Shown: positions 1 through 6,057 of the stretch, piece by piece | Numbering within the stretch: the first letter of the stretch is position 1 | How the letters are laid out: each line of letters begins with the position of its first letter | Assembly (NCBI GenBank): GCA_018715225.1 | Contig: DVMB01000060.1 | Coordinates: 1 to 11,499 of the forward strand | From: Candidatus Onthoplasma faecigallinarum | GTDB taxonomy: Bacteria > Bacillota > Clostridia > Christensenellales > UBA1242 | Direction of reading: 5' to 3' | Length of the DNA stretch: 11,499 nt | The notes under the pieces: model-generated | Seen by the model: the letters and a program-made list of their open reading frames with translations, nothing else | The model's database searches: none | What the model was told of the DNA's origin: nothing | Translations under genes and position numbers: made by a program

Positions 1-1231
1 TACATTCAAACAATTTATTTAATAATCTTCTACTAAAAGGAGACGTGTTGCCGTCAAGCACCTCATTTAGCATATCAACGATCTCTATTTCTGGCATGCT
101 GAGGCCGTTGATACGTTCGGGCAATTCGACCAATGTATATACGCCATCTTTTGCTTTTTTGAAACTGTCTATACTAGGAGTGGCACTCCCCAATATGAGC
201 GGACAAGCGTTTTGCCTTGCCCTATATTCAGCCACGTCATGCGTGATAAATCTCGGGTTTGTCTCGCTGACATACGAGGAGTCGTGCTCTTCGTCTATCA
301 CTATTACGCCTAAATTTTCAATCGGTGCAAATATCGCCGACCTAGCCCCCAATACGACATGCACTTCGCCATTGAAAATTCTGTTCCATTCATCGAATCG
401 CTCCCCTTCAGTCAAACCACTGTGCAACACAGCCACATCATTAGGAAAACGTGAATTAAATCTCTGCATCATCTGCGGAGTAAGTGATATTTCGGGCACT
501 AACATGATGGCAGTTTTGTTGTCCTTTATTGCCTCTTCAATGATGGTCATATACACTTCCGTCTTGCCACTGCCTGTAACCCCTTTTAGCAAAAATGTCT
601 TGTCCTGATTTGACATAATGTCGACAGCATTTTGCTGGGACGGTGTCAGTTGATTTTTGGCACAAGAAACTTGCTGAACAGATGGTGTTCTAAATCTCCT
701 AATCGCCCTTTTGCCAACTATTCCTTTTTGAATCAAAGCATTGATGCTGGACCTGCCAAACAATTCAACCATTTTGGAGAATTCACATTCGCCCTGTTCG
801 CTCAAAAAAGCAACGGCTGATAACTGATTCTTTACTCTTTTACCTAATATGTTTATAGCATTGTCTATGTCGTAAATCAAATACAACATATATAGGTTTT
901 GCTCTTTTTGGCTATCAAGTCGCACACATGAAGGCAGGACAAGTTTGATACAATCACTTAAACGTAAAAAAAAGTGTTTTGCTAAAAATAAACATAAATC
1001 AATAATCTCTGGTTTAAGTTTAGGAACACTTTCTAAATTCTTAATTATGGGTTTAATCTTTTTTATATCAACATCTGTCGTATCGCTAAGTTCAATAACA
1101 TACCCCATCACTGTACGATTCGCAAAAGGAACTTTGACTCGCATGCCAACCTGTGTATCTTCTAGAGCTTTGTAATCAAAAATTCTATCAACCGCATCAT
1201 TAGATATATCAACGATTACACGAGCGTACAT
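1..1231 (-). CDS. priA: Primosomal replication-restart helicase PriA (3' end cut by window edge)
   Basis: PriA is a 3'-5' DExH-type helicase that recognises abandoned replication forks and starts reloading of the replicative helicase. The visible 410 residues hold the N-terminal DNA-binding region (about 1-100, beginning MYARVIVDIS), a linker, and the first helicase domain: Walker A GVTGSGKTEVY near 217-227, LVPEISLTPQ near 244-253, LHSGLTEGE near 269-277, GARSAIFAP near 295-303, Walker B DEEHDSSY at 313-320 and GSATPS at 348-353. The zinc-binding cysteines and second helicase lobe should lie beyond the left edge. The frame is open to the window end. The ATG is 2 nt downstream of the rpoZ stop, so the two genes are almost certainly co-transcribed; a GGAG lies about 16 nt upstream inside rpoZ, which is long, so translational coupling is likely. 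After DEEHDSSY the usual KQ is replaced by VS, a minor deviation. Confidence 0.97.
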   Translation of the reverse strand, partial: MYARVIVDISNDAVDRIFDYKALEDTQVGMRVKVPFANRTVMGYVIELSDTTDVDIKKIKPIIKNLESVPKLKPEIIDLCLFLAKHFFLRLSDCIKLVLPSCVRLDSQKEQNLYMLYLIYDIDNAINILGKRVKNQLSAVAFLSEQGECEFSKMVELFGRSSINALIQKGIVGKRAIRRFRTPSVQQVSCAKNQLTPSQQNAVDIMSNQDKTFLLKGVTGSGKTEVYMTIIEEAIKDNKTAIMLVPEISLTPQMMQRFNSRFPNDVAVLHSGLTEGERFDEWNRIFNGEVHVVLGARSAIFAPIENLGVIVIDEEHDSSYVSETNPRFITHDVAEYRARQNACPLILGSATPSIDSFKKAKDGVYTLVELPERINGLSMPEIEIVDMLNEVLDGNTSPFSRRLLNKLFEC

Positions 1232-1233
1232 TG

Positions 1234-1431
1234 TTATTTAGATTGAACTCCAATAACTTCGCCCCTAGCAACTTCGTTAGCAGCATAATCGATAGCCAAA
1301 TTATCACTACCATTCAAAATTGTAGGAATTTTATTCGCCAAGTCTTTAGCCCTTGCACCGACGATCACTGCAACGGCATATCTACAACCTGCTTTTTTAA
1401 CTAATAAATCAATAGGTGGTTCAAATAACAT
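1234..1431 (-). CDS. rpoZ: RNA polymerase omega subunit
   Basis: Omega is a small subunit that helps fold and hold the beta' subunit in RNA polymerase. The 65-residue product begins MLFEPPIDLLVKK and continues with a GARAKDL segment and a C-terminal ANEVARGEVIGV. This matches the omega pattern of an N-terminal P.ID.L helix, a (K/G)RA..L helix and a C-terminal EEIA.G.I-like segment. The length is normal for Bacillota. The ATG is supported by an AAGGAGT site (plus-strand 1436-1442) at ideal spacing. It has its own consensus promoter and is followed directly by priA. In Bacillus gmk precedes and coaBC follows rpoZ; neither is present here. Confidence 0.93.
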   Translation of the reverse strand: MLFEPPIDLLVKKAGCRYAVAVIVGARAKDLANKIPTILNGSDNLAIDYAANEVARGEVIGVQSK

Positions 1432-1454
1432 ACTTACTCCTTACTCTCCATATC

Positions 1455-1483
1455 ATTGTAACACATGTAAATCATTTTGTCAA
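1455..1483 (-). promoter_or_regulatory. Sigma-A-like promoter of rpoZ-priA
   Basis: On the minus strand the -35 is TTGACA (1478-1483), the spacer is exactly 17 nt and the -10 is TACAAT (1455-1460). This is a near-perfect vegetative promoter. Transcription should begin near 1448, giving a leader of about 17 nt that carries the AAGGAG site of rpoZ. The -35 lies just beyond the stop codon of the PH-domain gene. No terminator hairpin is visible after that gene, so read-through from upstream is also possible. Confidence 0.85.
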
Positions 1484-1490
1484 TCAATTA

Positions 1491-2018
1491 TTAATTTACA
1501 CTATCAATTATAGCTTTCACTTCCTTGTACACTTCGTATGGTTTTTCGATGTAAAAGAAAGAAAATTTATAATTCGCTGTATTTATCATTGGGCTAGCCA
1601 TACTACCAAACGAAATATATCCAGTATTTTTGTGAAGCAGTTTGTCTAGCCAGTTTACATTGACAGTCACTGCCCCTATTGTATTGAAATCTAACGCTTT
1701 GTAGTCGACTCCAATATAGCCTGTGCGGATGATTATACGTTTGGTCGTAACTGCGTACACCGTCTTCTTGCACCACAAAATCATCATAATTAAATATATC
1801 ACAAAAATAAATGCAAACAGCCCTACACACACCCACATGGTAGGTGCAGATTCTGGCTCTTGAATATACGAAAGTATCATTATTGGTACGAATATTATAG
1901 CAATAAACACTACAAAAATAATTAAATTAAAATAAGCACGCAATTTATTTGGTCTATAAATTTTCAAAATCTCTTCATTTTGGTCCAGCACGGGATTGAA
2001 TAATTCTTTATCGTCCAT
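1491..2018 (-). CDS. Membrane-anchored bacterial PH-domain (bPH2/DUF304-like) protein
   Basis: The 175-residue protein has a cytoplasmic N-terminus of about 27 residues, two membrane helices (about 28-51 and 61-83) and a C-terminal domain from about 86 to 172. The segment YAVTTKRIIIRTGYIG (88-103) is the hallmark start of bacterial PH domains of the YdbS/DUF304 type, in which a strand reading Y.(V/L)T..R.(I/V)...G follows the second helix. Function in this family is mostly unknown; membrane scaffolding or stress roles have been suggested for relatives. The ATG has a TAAGGAG site (2025-2030) at good spacing. It follows a second two-helix membrane protein after 77 nt and may be the tail of the plsX-rnc transcript. 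I see no convincing promoter of its own. Confidence 0.8.
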   Translation of the reverse strand: MDDKELFNPVLDQNEEILKIYRPNKLRAYFNLIIFVVFIAIIFVPIMILSYIQEPESAPTMWVCVGLFAFIFVIYLIMMILWCKKTVYAVTTKRIIIRTGYIGVDYKALDFNTIGAVTVNVNWLDKLLHKNTGYISFGSMASPMINTANYKFSFFYIEKPYEVYKEVKAIIDSVN

Positions 2019-2095
2019 GTTCTCTCCTTATTTAACTTATGAATTAAATTGTCTTTTTATTAAACAGATTTAATCTTTATTTTATTTCTCTATAA

Positions 2096-2584
2096 TTATT
2101 GATTATCCATTTTGTCGATCCTAGCATTTATCAATTCTAATATCTTTAATCTTGATGAATAAGAATAACCATTTATACAAATTCTTTCTTTAGATCCATC
2201 TTTTAATGTAAATTCAAGATAATCTTTTTGGACTTTTGATGATAATGCTAAATTTCTTATTGGTTGATTTTTTGAATCATTTATGGATTTCACAACATTA
2301 CAAACTTTAATATCTTTAAAATATATTTTGGTTTCATATTGTATTTTTTCAAATTTAAACAGCAAATCACTTGGAGTATAAATATATTCATCTGTTATTG
2401 AAATTCTATCCCATAGAATTTGAAATAACCAGAATAAAACAATAATAATGAATATCGTTGAAATTGCTCTATTGTACCAACCTGAAATACCTATTAGACA
2501 ATATATGCCCATCGCTAAAAATAAAATTAATAATATTATTATAATCCATGTACTAAGCGAAGAGCGAAAAAACGTTTTTTTCAT
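2096..2584 (-). CDS. Unrecognised two-helix membrane protein, possibly a divergent PH-like domain
   Basis: I do not recognise this 162-residue product. It has two hydrophobic helices (about 12-33 and 38-58) in a short hairpin, then a soluble C-terminal part of about 100 residues with alternating strand-like segments (YIYTPSDLLFKFEKI, TKIYFKDIKV, KDYLEFTLKDGSKERICING) ending in a helix (SRLKILELINARI). That plan, two helices then a beta-rich domain closed by a helix, matches its neighbour at 1491-2018, so a diverged PH-like fold is plausible but unproven. The ATG has an AAAGGA site at about 8 nt. It starts 21 nt after the rnc stop, which suggests co-transcription with plsX-rnc. Its base composition looks more AT-rich than rnc or plsX. 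Confidence 0.8.
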   Translation of the reverse strand: MKKTFFRSSLSTWIIIILLILFLAMGIYCLIGISGWYNRAISTIFIIIVLFWLFQILWDRISITDEYIYTPSDLLFKFEKIQYETKIYFKDIKVCNVVKSINDSKNQPIRNLALSSKVQKDYLEFTLKDGSKERICINGYSYSSRLKILELINARIDKMDNQ

Positions 2585-2605
2585 AATTATTTCCTTTAAC
2601 TAGAT

Positions 2606-3271
2606 TTAATCATTGTCTTTGTTTAATTTTTCAAGTCCTAGTTTTGCGGCATTTTGTTCTGCTTCTCTCTTTGTCGACCCTTGACCAAAGGAGATGAATT
2701 CATTATCAACAAAAAGGTTCGCTCTAAAATTTTCTTGTCCGCCTTTTGTTAAATATTTTTCTACCTTATACTCAAGCGTACGTTTGGTGTTTTGTATAAG
2801 TTCCTGTAATGCAGATTTGAAATCTGTCGTATATAGCCCCGCTTTTATCTTGTCCTTTACCTTCAGCGCCTGCAGGACAGCAGTTGAAATTGAATGCAGT
2901 CCAAAGGTTAGATACATCACTCCTATCATGCTCTCTATTGTGTCCGCCAAAATGGCGTTAGATATTTTCTTCGAACTAAAACTCTTCCCTAATTTTATCC
3001 TGTTTTCAATATTTAATTCTTTAGCGAGATTGCTCAAACTCTCTGTACAGACAAAACTCGCACGAATTTTGGTCATCTTACCTTCATTTTGATGATAATG
3101 TTTGTACAAAAAATCACTGACAATAGTCGACAACACGCTATCCCCGAGGAATTCGACACGCTCGTTGCTCTCAATGTTTTTGTCATGTGCATATGAAGAA
3201 TGAGTAAAAGCCAACGCTTTTAATTCATCGCTACATTTTTCAAATAAATCTAAAAAACTATTTTTCTTCAT
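2606..3271 (-). CDS. rnc: Ribonuclease III
   Basis: RNase III cuts double-stranded RNA, including rRNA precursors and structured mRNAs, with two-metal chemistry as a homodimer. From the ATG at 3271 the protein has 221 residues. The signature ERVEFLGDSVL begins at residue 37, with catalytic-type E40 and D44; ADTIES supplies D110 and E113; GKMTKIRASFV is the conserved helix between them. A double-stranded RNA-binding domain occupies about 150-218 (ALQELIQ through KREAEQNAAKLGLEKL). An in-frame TTG at 3280 would add three residues (Met-Lys-Lys), but neither start has a clear Shine-Dalgarno. I prefer the ATG, which overlaps the end of plsX by 14 nt and is probably translated by coupling. acpP, often between plsX and rnc, is absent, as are smc and ftsY, which often follow. 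Confidence 0.96.
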   Translation of the reverse strand: MKKNSFLDLFEKCSDELKALAFTHSSYAHDKNIESNERVEFLGDSVLSTIVSDFLYKHYHQNEGKMTKIRASFVCTESLSNLAKELNIENRIKLGKSFSSKKISNAILADTIESMIGVMYLTFGLHSISTAVLQALKVKDKIKAGLYTTDFKSALQELIQNTKRTLEYKVEKYLTKGGQENFRANLFVDNEFISFGQGSTKREAEQNAAKLGLEKLNKDND

Positions 3272-4262
3272 TTTTTTCAACGGCTGATTTTACCTTGTCT
3301 ACCAATTTATTTTTTCCTAAAATATAGGCTTGTTCAATAGTGGATGCAATGCTGTCTGCTTTGCTGTTTCCATGACATTTCAACACGATTTTGTTGACAC
3401 CAAGTAATGGTGCTCCGCCTACTTTCTTGTAGTCATATTTTTGTTTTAGTGCTTTCAAGTTTTTCTTCAATAGCAACGCTCCCAACTTTGCCTTGAAAGA
3501 TGACTTGATGATGTCTTTTAGTTCGCCGAACAAAATCTCTGCTGTACCCTCAATCGTCTTTAGACACACGTTGCCAGCGAACCCATCACTTACGACAACA
3601 TCTACATTCCCACGCAAAACATCACGTGCTTCAATGTTACCAACAAAGTTCAATTTGGACGCCTTTAAAAGTTGATGTGCTTGTTTCACACATTCGCTTC
3701 CCTTTTCTTCTTCTGTGCCGATATTTAGTAAACCAATCCTTGGTTTTTTAACACCGATTGCTTTCATATATTCGCTACCCATTATAGCAAAATGCATCAA
3801 ATTCTCTGGCTTGCAGTCAGCGTTCGCCCCACAATCAAGCAACATCACTCCACCATCATTGACCGTAGGCAAGATTGGTGCCAAAGCAGGTCTGCTGATA
3901 TTAGGTATTCTACCTAATTTCAATACAGCACCTGTCAAAGTTGCTCCAGTGCTACCCGCACTGACCAAAGCGACAGCGTCTTCATTTTCTTTCAAATAAT
4001 CATATGCCACTACTATACTTGATGTCTTTTTTGTCCTAATGGCAACGGTAGGCACATCTTCCATGGTGACAACATCAGGTGCATGGACTATTTCAAGGCG
4101 GTCGGACACAAATACAAGTTCTTGTAGGATTTCTGTAATCTTATCTTTGTCTCCCACCAAAACAACGTTCAAATCTTCATTGTGTTGCAAAGCCTTTACA
4201 ACCCCTGCAACTATTTCAAAAGGTGCAAAATCGCCCCCAAAAGCATCAACAACTATTTTCAT
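3258..4262 (-). CDS. plsX: Phosphate acyltransferase PlsX
   Basis: PlsX converts acyl-ACP and phosphate to acyl-phosphate, the acyl donor for PlsY in phosphatidic acid synthesis, as a peripheral membrane enzyme. The 334-residue product has normal length. It starts MKIVVDAFGGDFAP (the family usually reads DAMGGDNAP), has VSAGSTGA at 100-107 (usually SAGNTGA) and GGAPLLGVN near 282-290 followed by a CHGNS segment in place of the usual HGSS. The ATG has a strong AGGAG 6 nt upstream. It overlaps rnc and is driven by a promoter at 4305-4333. No acpP, fabD, fabG or fapR is adjacent. Confidence 0.96.
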   Translation of the reverse strand: MKIVVDAFGGDFAPFEIVAGVVKALQHNEDLNVVLVGDKDKITEILQELVFVSDRLEIVHAPDVVTMEDVPTVAIRTKKTSSIVVAYDYLKENEDAVALVSAGSTGATLTGAVLKLGRIPNISRPALAPILPTVNDGGVMLLDCGANADCKPENLMHFAIMGSEYMKAIGVKKPRIGLLNIGTEEEKGSECVKQAHQLLKASKLNFVGNIEARDVLRGNVDVVVSDGFAGNVCLKTIEGTAEILFGELKDIIKSSFKAKLGALLLKKNLKALKQKYDYKKVGGAPLLGVNKIVLKCHGNSKADSIASTIEQAYILGKNKLVDKVKSAVEKNEEK

Positions 4263-4272
4263 ATAATCTCCT

Positions 4273-4291
4273 AATTAAAACAAACTTAATT
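4273..4291. repeat. Inverted repeat in the plsX leader, candidate operator
   Basis: AATTAA (4273-4278) and TTAATT (4286-4291) form inverted arms around a 7-nt centre. They lie between the plsX transcription start and its ribosome binding site, a position where FapR operators occur in other Bacillota. The sequence does not match the FapR consensus (TTAGTACC-like), and AT-only arms arise often by chance here. Confidence 0.25.
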
Positions 4292-4304
4292 TGTCTATGA
4301 TTAT

Positions 4305-4333
4305 ATTGTATACTTTTTTTCAATAAATGTAAA
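4305..4333 (-). promoter_or_regulatory. Sigma-A-like promoter of plsX-rnc
   Basis: On the minus strand the -35 is TTTACA (4328-4333), the spacer is 17 nt and the -10 is TACAAT (4305-4310), overlapped by a second -10-like TATAAT three bases on. Transcription should start near 4298, leaving a leader of about 36 nt before the plsX start. The probable transcript is plsX, rnc, the unrecognised membrane gene and perhaps the PH-domain gene. Confidence 0.7.
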
Positions 4334-4362
4334 TTAAATTCTCAAATATTAAATAATCTAAA

Positions 4363-5481
4363 CTATTTATTTTTGACAAGATTGAATAGCATTTGGCTAA
4401 AATGATATTTATCAATCAGTTTTTCTATATTTTGCAAAGATTTTTTGCCTCCCTTATATGCTGCCCTTATCATGAGGTTTTTAGGAGAATGAGCAAAATC
4501 TACAAATTCTATAACATCAACATCGTATCCTAGACTTCTCAATATCTCCACCCTAATCGCATCGGTAAGAAGAGCTGAAAATCTCTCTAAAATTAAGCCA
4601 TCTTTCATAAGTAGATCAAAGTCTCCGCCTGGCTTTATACTCAAATTGATTTCGTGTTGACAGCATGGGACAGAAAAGATATATTTTACCTTGTGTTGTA
4701 TGGCATAATTTAGTGCATAATCGGTCGCCGTGTCGCATGCGTGCAGACTGATGACCATATCAATGTGCCCTGAAAATAATTCATCTTTAGTAACATCACT
4801 AACATAAAATTTCAAATTTTTATAGCCATATCTTTCTGCAATTTCGTTGCAATTTTTCACAACATCAGCCTTTAGATCATAGCCTATAATTTTCACGTTT
4901 TTGTGTTTTATCTCTACAAAATAGTAGTACAATAAAAATGTCAAATACGATTTGCCACAACCAAAATCTAATATAGTAAAATCATCCTTTTCTTCATGTT
5001 GGATCACGTCATCAACAATCTCTATAAACCTATTGATTTGTTTGAATTTATCATATTTTGAGCGGACTATTTTTTTATCCATTGTAAATATGCCTAAATC
5101 TACCAGAGCAGGAACATTGTCTCCTTCGTTGATGAGATATGATTTTGTCTTGTTGTGGGCTAAATTGATATTTGATTTTTCTATATTGTTTTTTACCTCT
5201 TTTGATTTGTATTTATCATTCTTTTTAGTAAAATATATGGTTTTCCCTATCATCTCAATAGAAATTTGTTTGAAAATTTTGTAATCAAGACTTTTTAGTC
5301 CTTCATCCCCTACATTTTCATGAAAAACTTGCGTGCCAATATATCTTTCAATCTGCCACATCATGTTCCCTTTTAACTCAATCGGTCTAATTATGATTTT
5401 CTTGATTTTTTCATTTGAATCACTTAAAATTATTTTCTTTACATTTGACTGATTGGCTATTATTGTTTCAATTACATCCAT
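4363..5481 (-). CDS. Class I SAM-dependent methyltransferase (Methyltransf_32-like), substrate unknown
   Basis: The 372-residue protein has an N-terminal region of about 140 residues of unclear fold and a C-terminal Rossmann methyltransferase domain. Motif I is ILDFGCGKSYLTF near 170-182, followed by IIGYDLKADVV (acidic end of strand 2), VSDVTKDE, then ISLHACDTATDYAL near 244-257 and VPCCQHE at 271-277. The LHACD and VPCCQHE motifs are typical of the Methyltransf_32 group, whose clostridial members also carry the preceding YDKFKQINRFIE segment seen here. The substrate is not known to me; a nucleic acid target is plausible but not shown. An in-frame GTG lies two codons upstream (5487), but the AGGGG site (5487-5491) sits 5 nt before the ATG and overlaps that GTG, so I choose the ATG. 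It stands alone between the rpmF terminator and the plsX promoter. Confidence 0.88.
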   Translation of the reverse strand: MDVIETIIANQSNVKKIILSDSNEKIKKIIIRPIELKGNMMWQIERYIGTQVFHENVGDEGLKSLDYKIFKQISIEMIGKTIYFTKKNDKYKSKEVKNNIEKSNINLAHNKTKSYLINEGDNVPALVDLGIFTMDKKIVRSKYDKFKQINRFIEIVDDVIQHEEKDDFTILDFGCGKSYLTFLLYYYFVEIKHKNVKIIGYDLKADVVKNCNEIAERYGYKNLKFYVSDVTKDELFSGHIDMVISLHACDTATDYALNYAIQHKVKYIFSVPCCQHEINLSIKPGGDFDLLMKDGLILERFSALLTDAIRVEILRSLGYDVDVIEFVDFAHSPKNLMIRAAYKGGKKSLQNIEKLIDKYHFSQMLFNLVKNK

Positions 5482-5504
5482 ACACACCCCTACACAATAA
5501 AATA

Positions 5505-5533
5505 ATTATAAGAAAACAATTTTCTTACGAAAA
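5505..5533 (-). promoter_or_regulatory. Possible methyltransferase promoter with an inverted repeat in its spacer
   Basis: A TATAAT (5505-5510, minus strand) lies about 20 nt before the methyltransferase start, but at 17 nt upstream only TTTTCG is found, a poor -35. The gap is filled by AAGAAAA-CAA-TTTTCTT (5510-5526), a perfect 7-bp inverted repeat with a 3-nt centre. A repeat covering the spacer is a classic repressor site position. The palindrome TGTTAACA (5544-5551) lies a little further upstream. Confidence 0.35.
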
Positions 5534-5552
5534 TATGTTTTGTTGTTAACAC

Positions 5553-5582
5553 AATAAAAAAATAAGGAAAAATCCTTATTTT
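5553..5582 (-). terminator. Terminator-like hairpin overlapping the rpmF stop codon
   Basis: On the minus strand AAAATAAGGA and TCCTTATTTT form a 10-bp stem (5573-5582 and 5559-5568) with a TTTT loop, followed by three more T. The TAA stop of rpmF is inside the left arm. The stem has few G-C pairs, so termination may be incomplete. The stem is symmetrical and A-rich on the other side, but no plus-strand gene ends here. Confidence 0.6.
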
Positions 5583-5767
5583 GTTTCTTTCTTGTCAAGA
5601 TTAACAACTTGTTCTCCATCATAATATCCGCAATTTTTACAAACTTGGTGAGCCACTTTCTTTTCATGACAATGTGGACATTCAACTAATGTAGGAACTG
5701 TTGCTTTCCAATTGGCACGACGTTTATCACGTCTGCTCTTTGACACTTTTCCCTTTGGAACAGCCAT
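5576..5767 (-). CDS. rpmF: 50S ribosomal protein L32
   Basis: L32 is a small protein of the large ribosomal subunit. The 63-residue product opens with the conserved MAVPKGKVSKSRRDKRRANW and has a zinc-ribbon with paired cysteines, CPHC (30-33) and CKNC (43-46), so this is the zinc-binding form. The ATG has a strong GGAGG site (5775-5779). In most Bacillota a yceD/DUF177 gene lies directly upstream and plsX downstream; here yceD is absent and a methyltransferase separates rpmF from plsX. It has its own strong promoter and a terminator-like hairpin over its stop. Confidence 0.97.
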   Translation of the reverse strand: MAVPKGKVSKSRRDKRRANWKATVPTLVECPHCHEKKVAHQVCKNCGYYDGEQVVNLDKKETK

Positions 5768-5790
5768 AAATATACCTCCATAAAATATTC

Positions 5791-5806
5791 GTACTCATGT
5801 GAGCAC
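5791..5806 (-). promoter_or_regulatory. Hairpin in the rpmF leader
   Basis: In the minus-strand RNA, GUGCUCA (5806-5800) can pair with UGAGUAC (5797-5791), with one G-U pair and a tight loop. It lies about 12-27 nt after the expected transcription start and 12 nt before the GGAGG site. It could be a leader structure or, as DNA, an imperfect operator palindrome. I know of no described L32 leader of this form. Confidence 0.3.
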
Positions 5807-5824
5807 TCGACAAAATATGATGTT

Positions 5825-5853
5825 AGTATATCAAAATAAATCTGCAATGTCAA
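5825..5853 (-). promoter_or_regulatory. Sigma-A-like promoter of rpmF
   Basis: The -35 is TTGACA (5848-5853), the spacer is 17 nt and the -10 is TATACT (5825-5830), on the minus strand. Transcription should begin near 5818, giving a leader of about 50 nt. Upstream of it, 5854-6034 holds no open frame or RNA gene that I can support on either strand. Confidence 0.85.
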
Positions 5854-6032
5854 CTGGTTTTATGAATTTTGTCACGTATCTTGACAATTACCTTAAATAT
5901 ATCGCCTGTTGTGGCAAAATTGATAATGAATAAAATACAACTAAAAAATATAACACTACAATTTAGGGACTATAATAGCAAATAAAATATTAGATAATTC
6001 AAGCCAATTTTTTCATAAATATGTTTTCTTCC

Positions 6033-6057
6033 AAATAAAAAAGGCTTATTAAGCCTT
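6033..6057 (-). terminator. Rho-independent terminator of ackA
   Basis: Directly after the ackA TAG, minus-strand AAGGCTT (6051-6057) and AAGCCTT (6041-6047) form a 7-bp stem around AAT, followed by TTTTATTTGG. It is a compact intrinsic terminator and separates ackA from rpmF. Confidence 0.8.

Noticed and set aside
45..608. Open frame of 187 codons on the plus strand
   Set aside because: It lies wholly antisense to priA, whose helicase motifs are read without interruption on the other strand.
2059..2074. ATTAAA-CAGA-TTTAAT hairpin between the two membrane protein genes
   Set aside because: The stem is only A-T pairs and has no T run after it on the minus strand, so it is not a convincing terminator.
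3272..3280. TTG start for rnc, three codons upstream
   Set aside because: It gains only Met-Lys-Lys and has no better ribosome binding site than the ATG; it remains possible.
5485..5487. GTG start of the methyltransferase
   Set aside because: It overlaps the AGGGG site that is well placed for the ATG at 5479-5481.
5881..5909. Plus-strand TTGACA as a promoter
   Set aside because: No -10 box lies at a suitable distance and no plus-strand gene follows.
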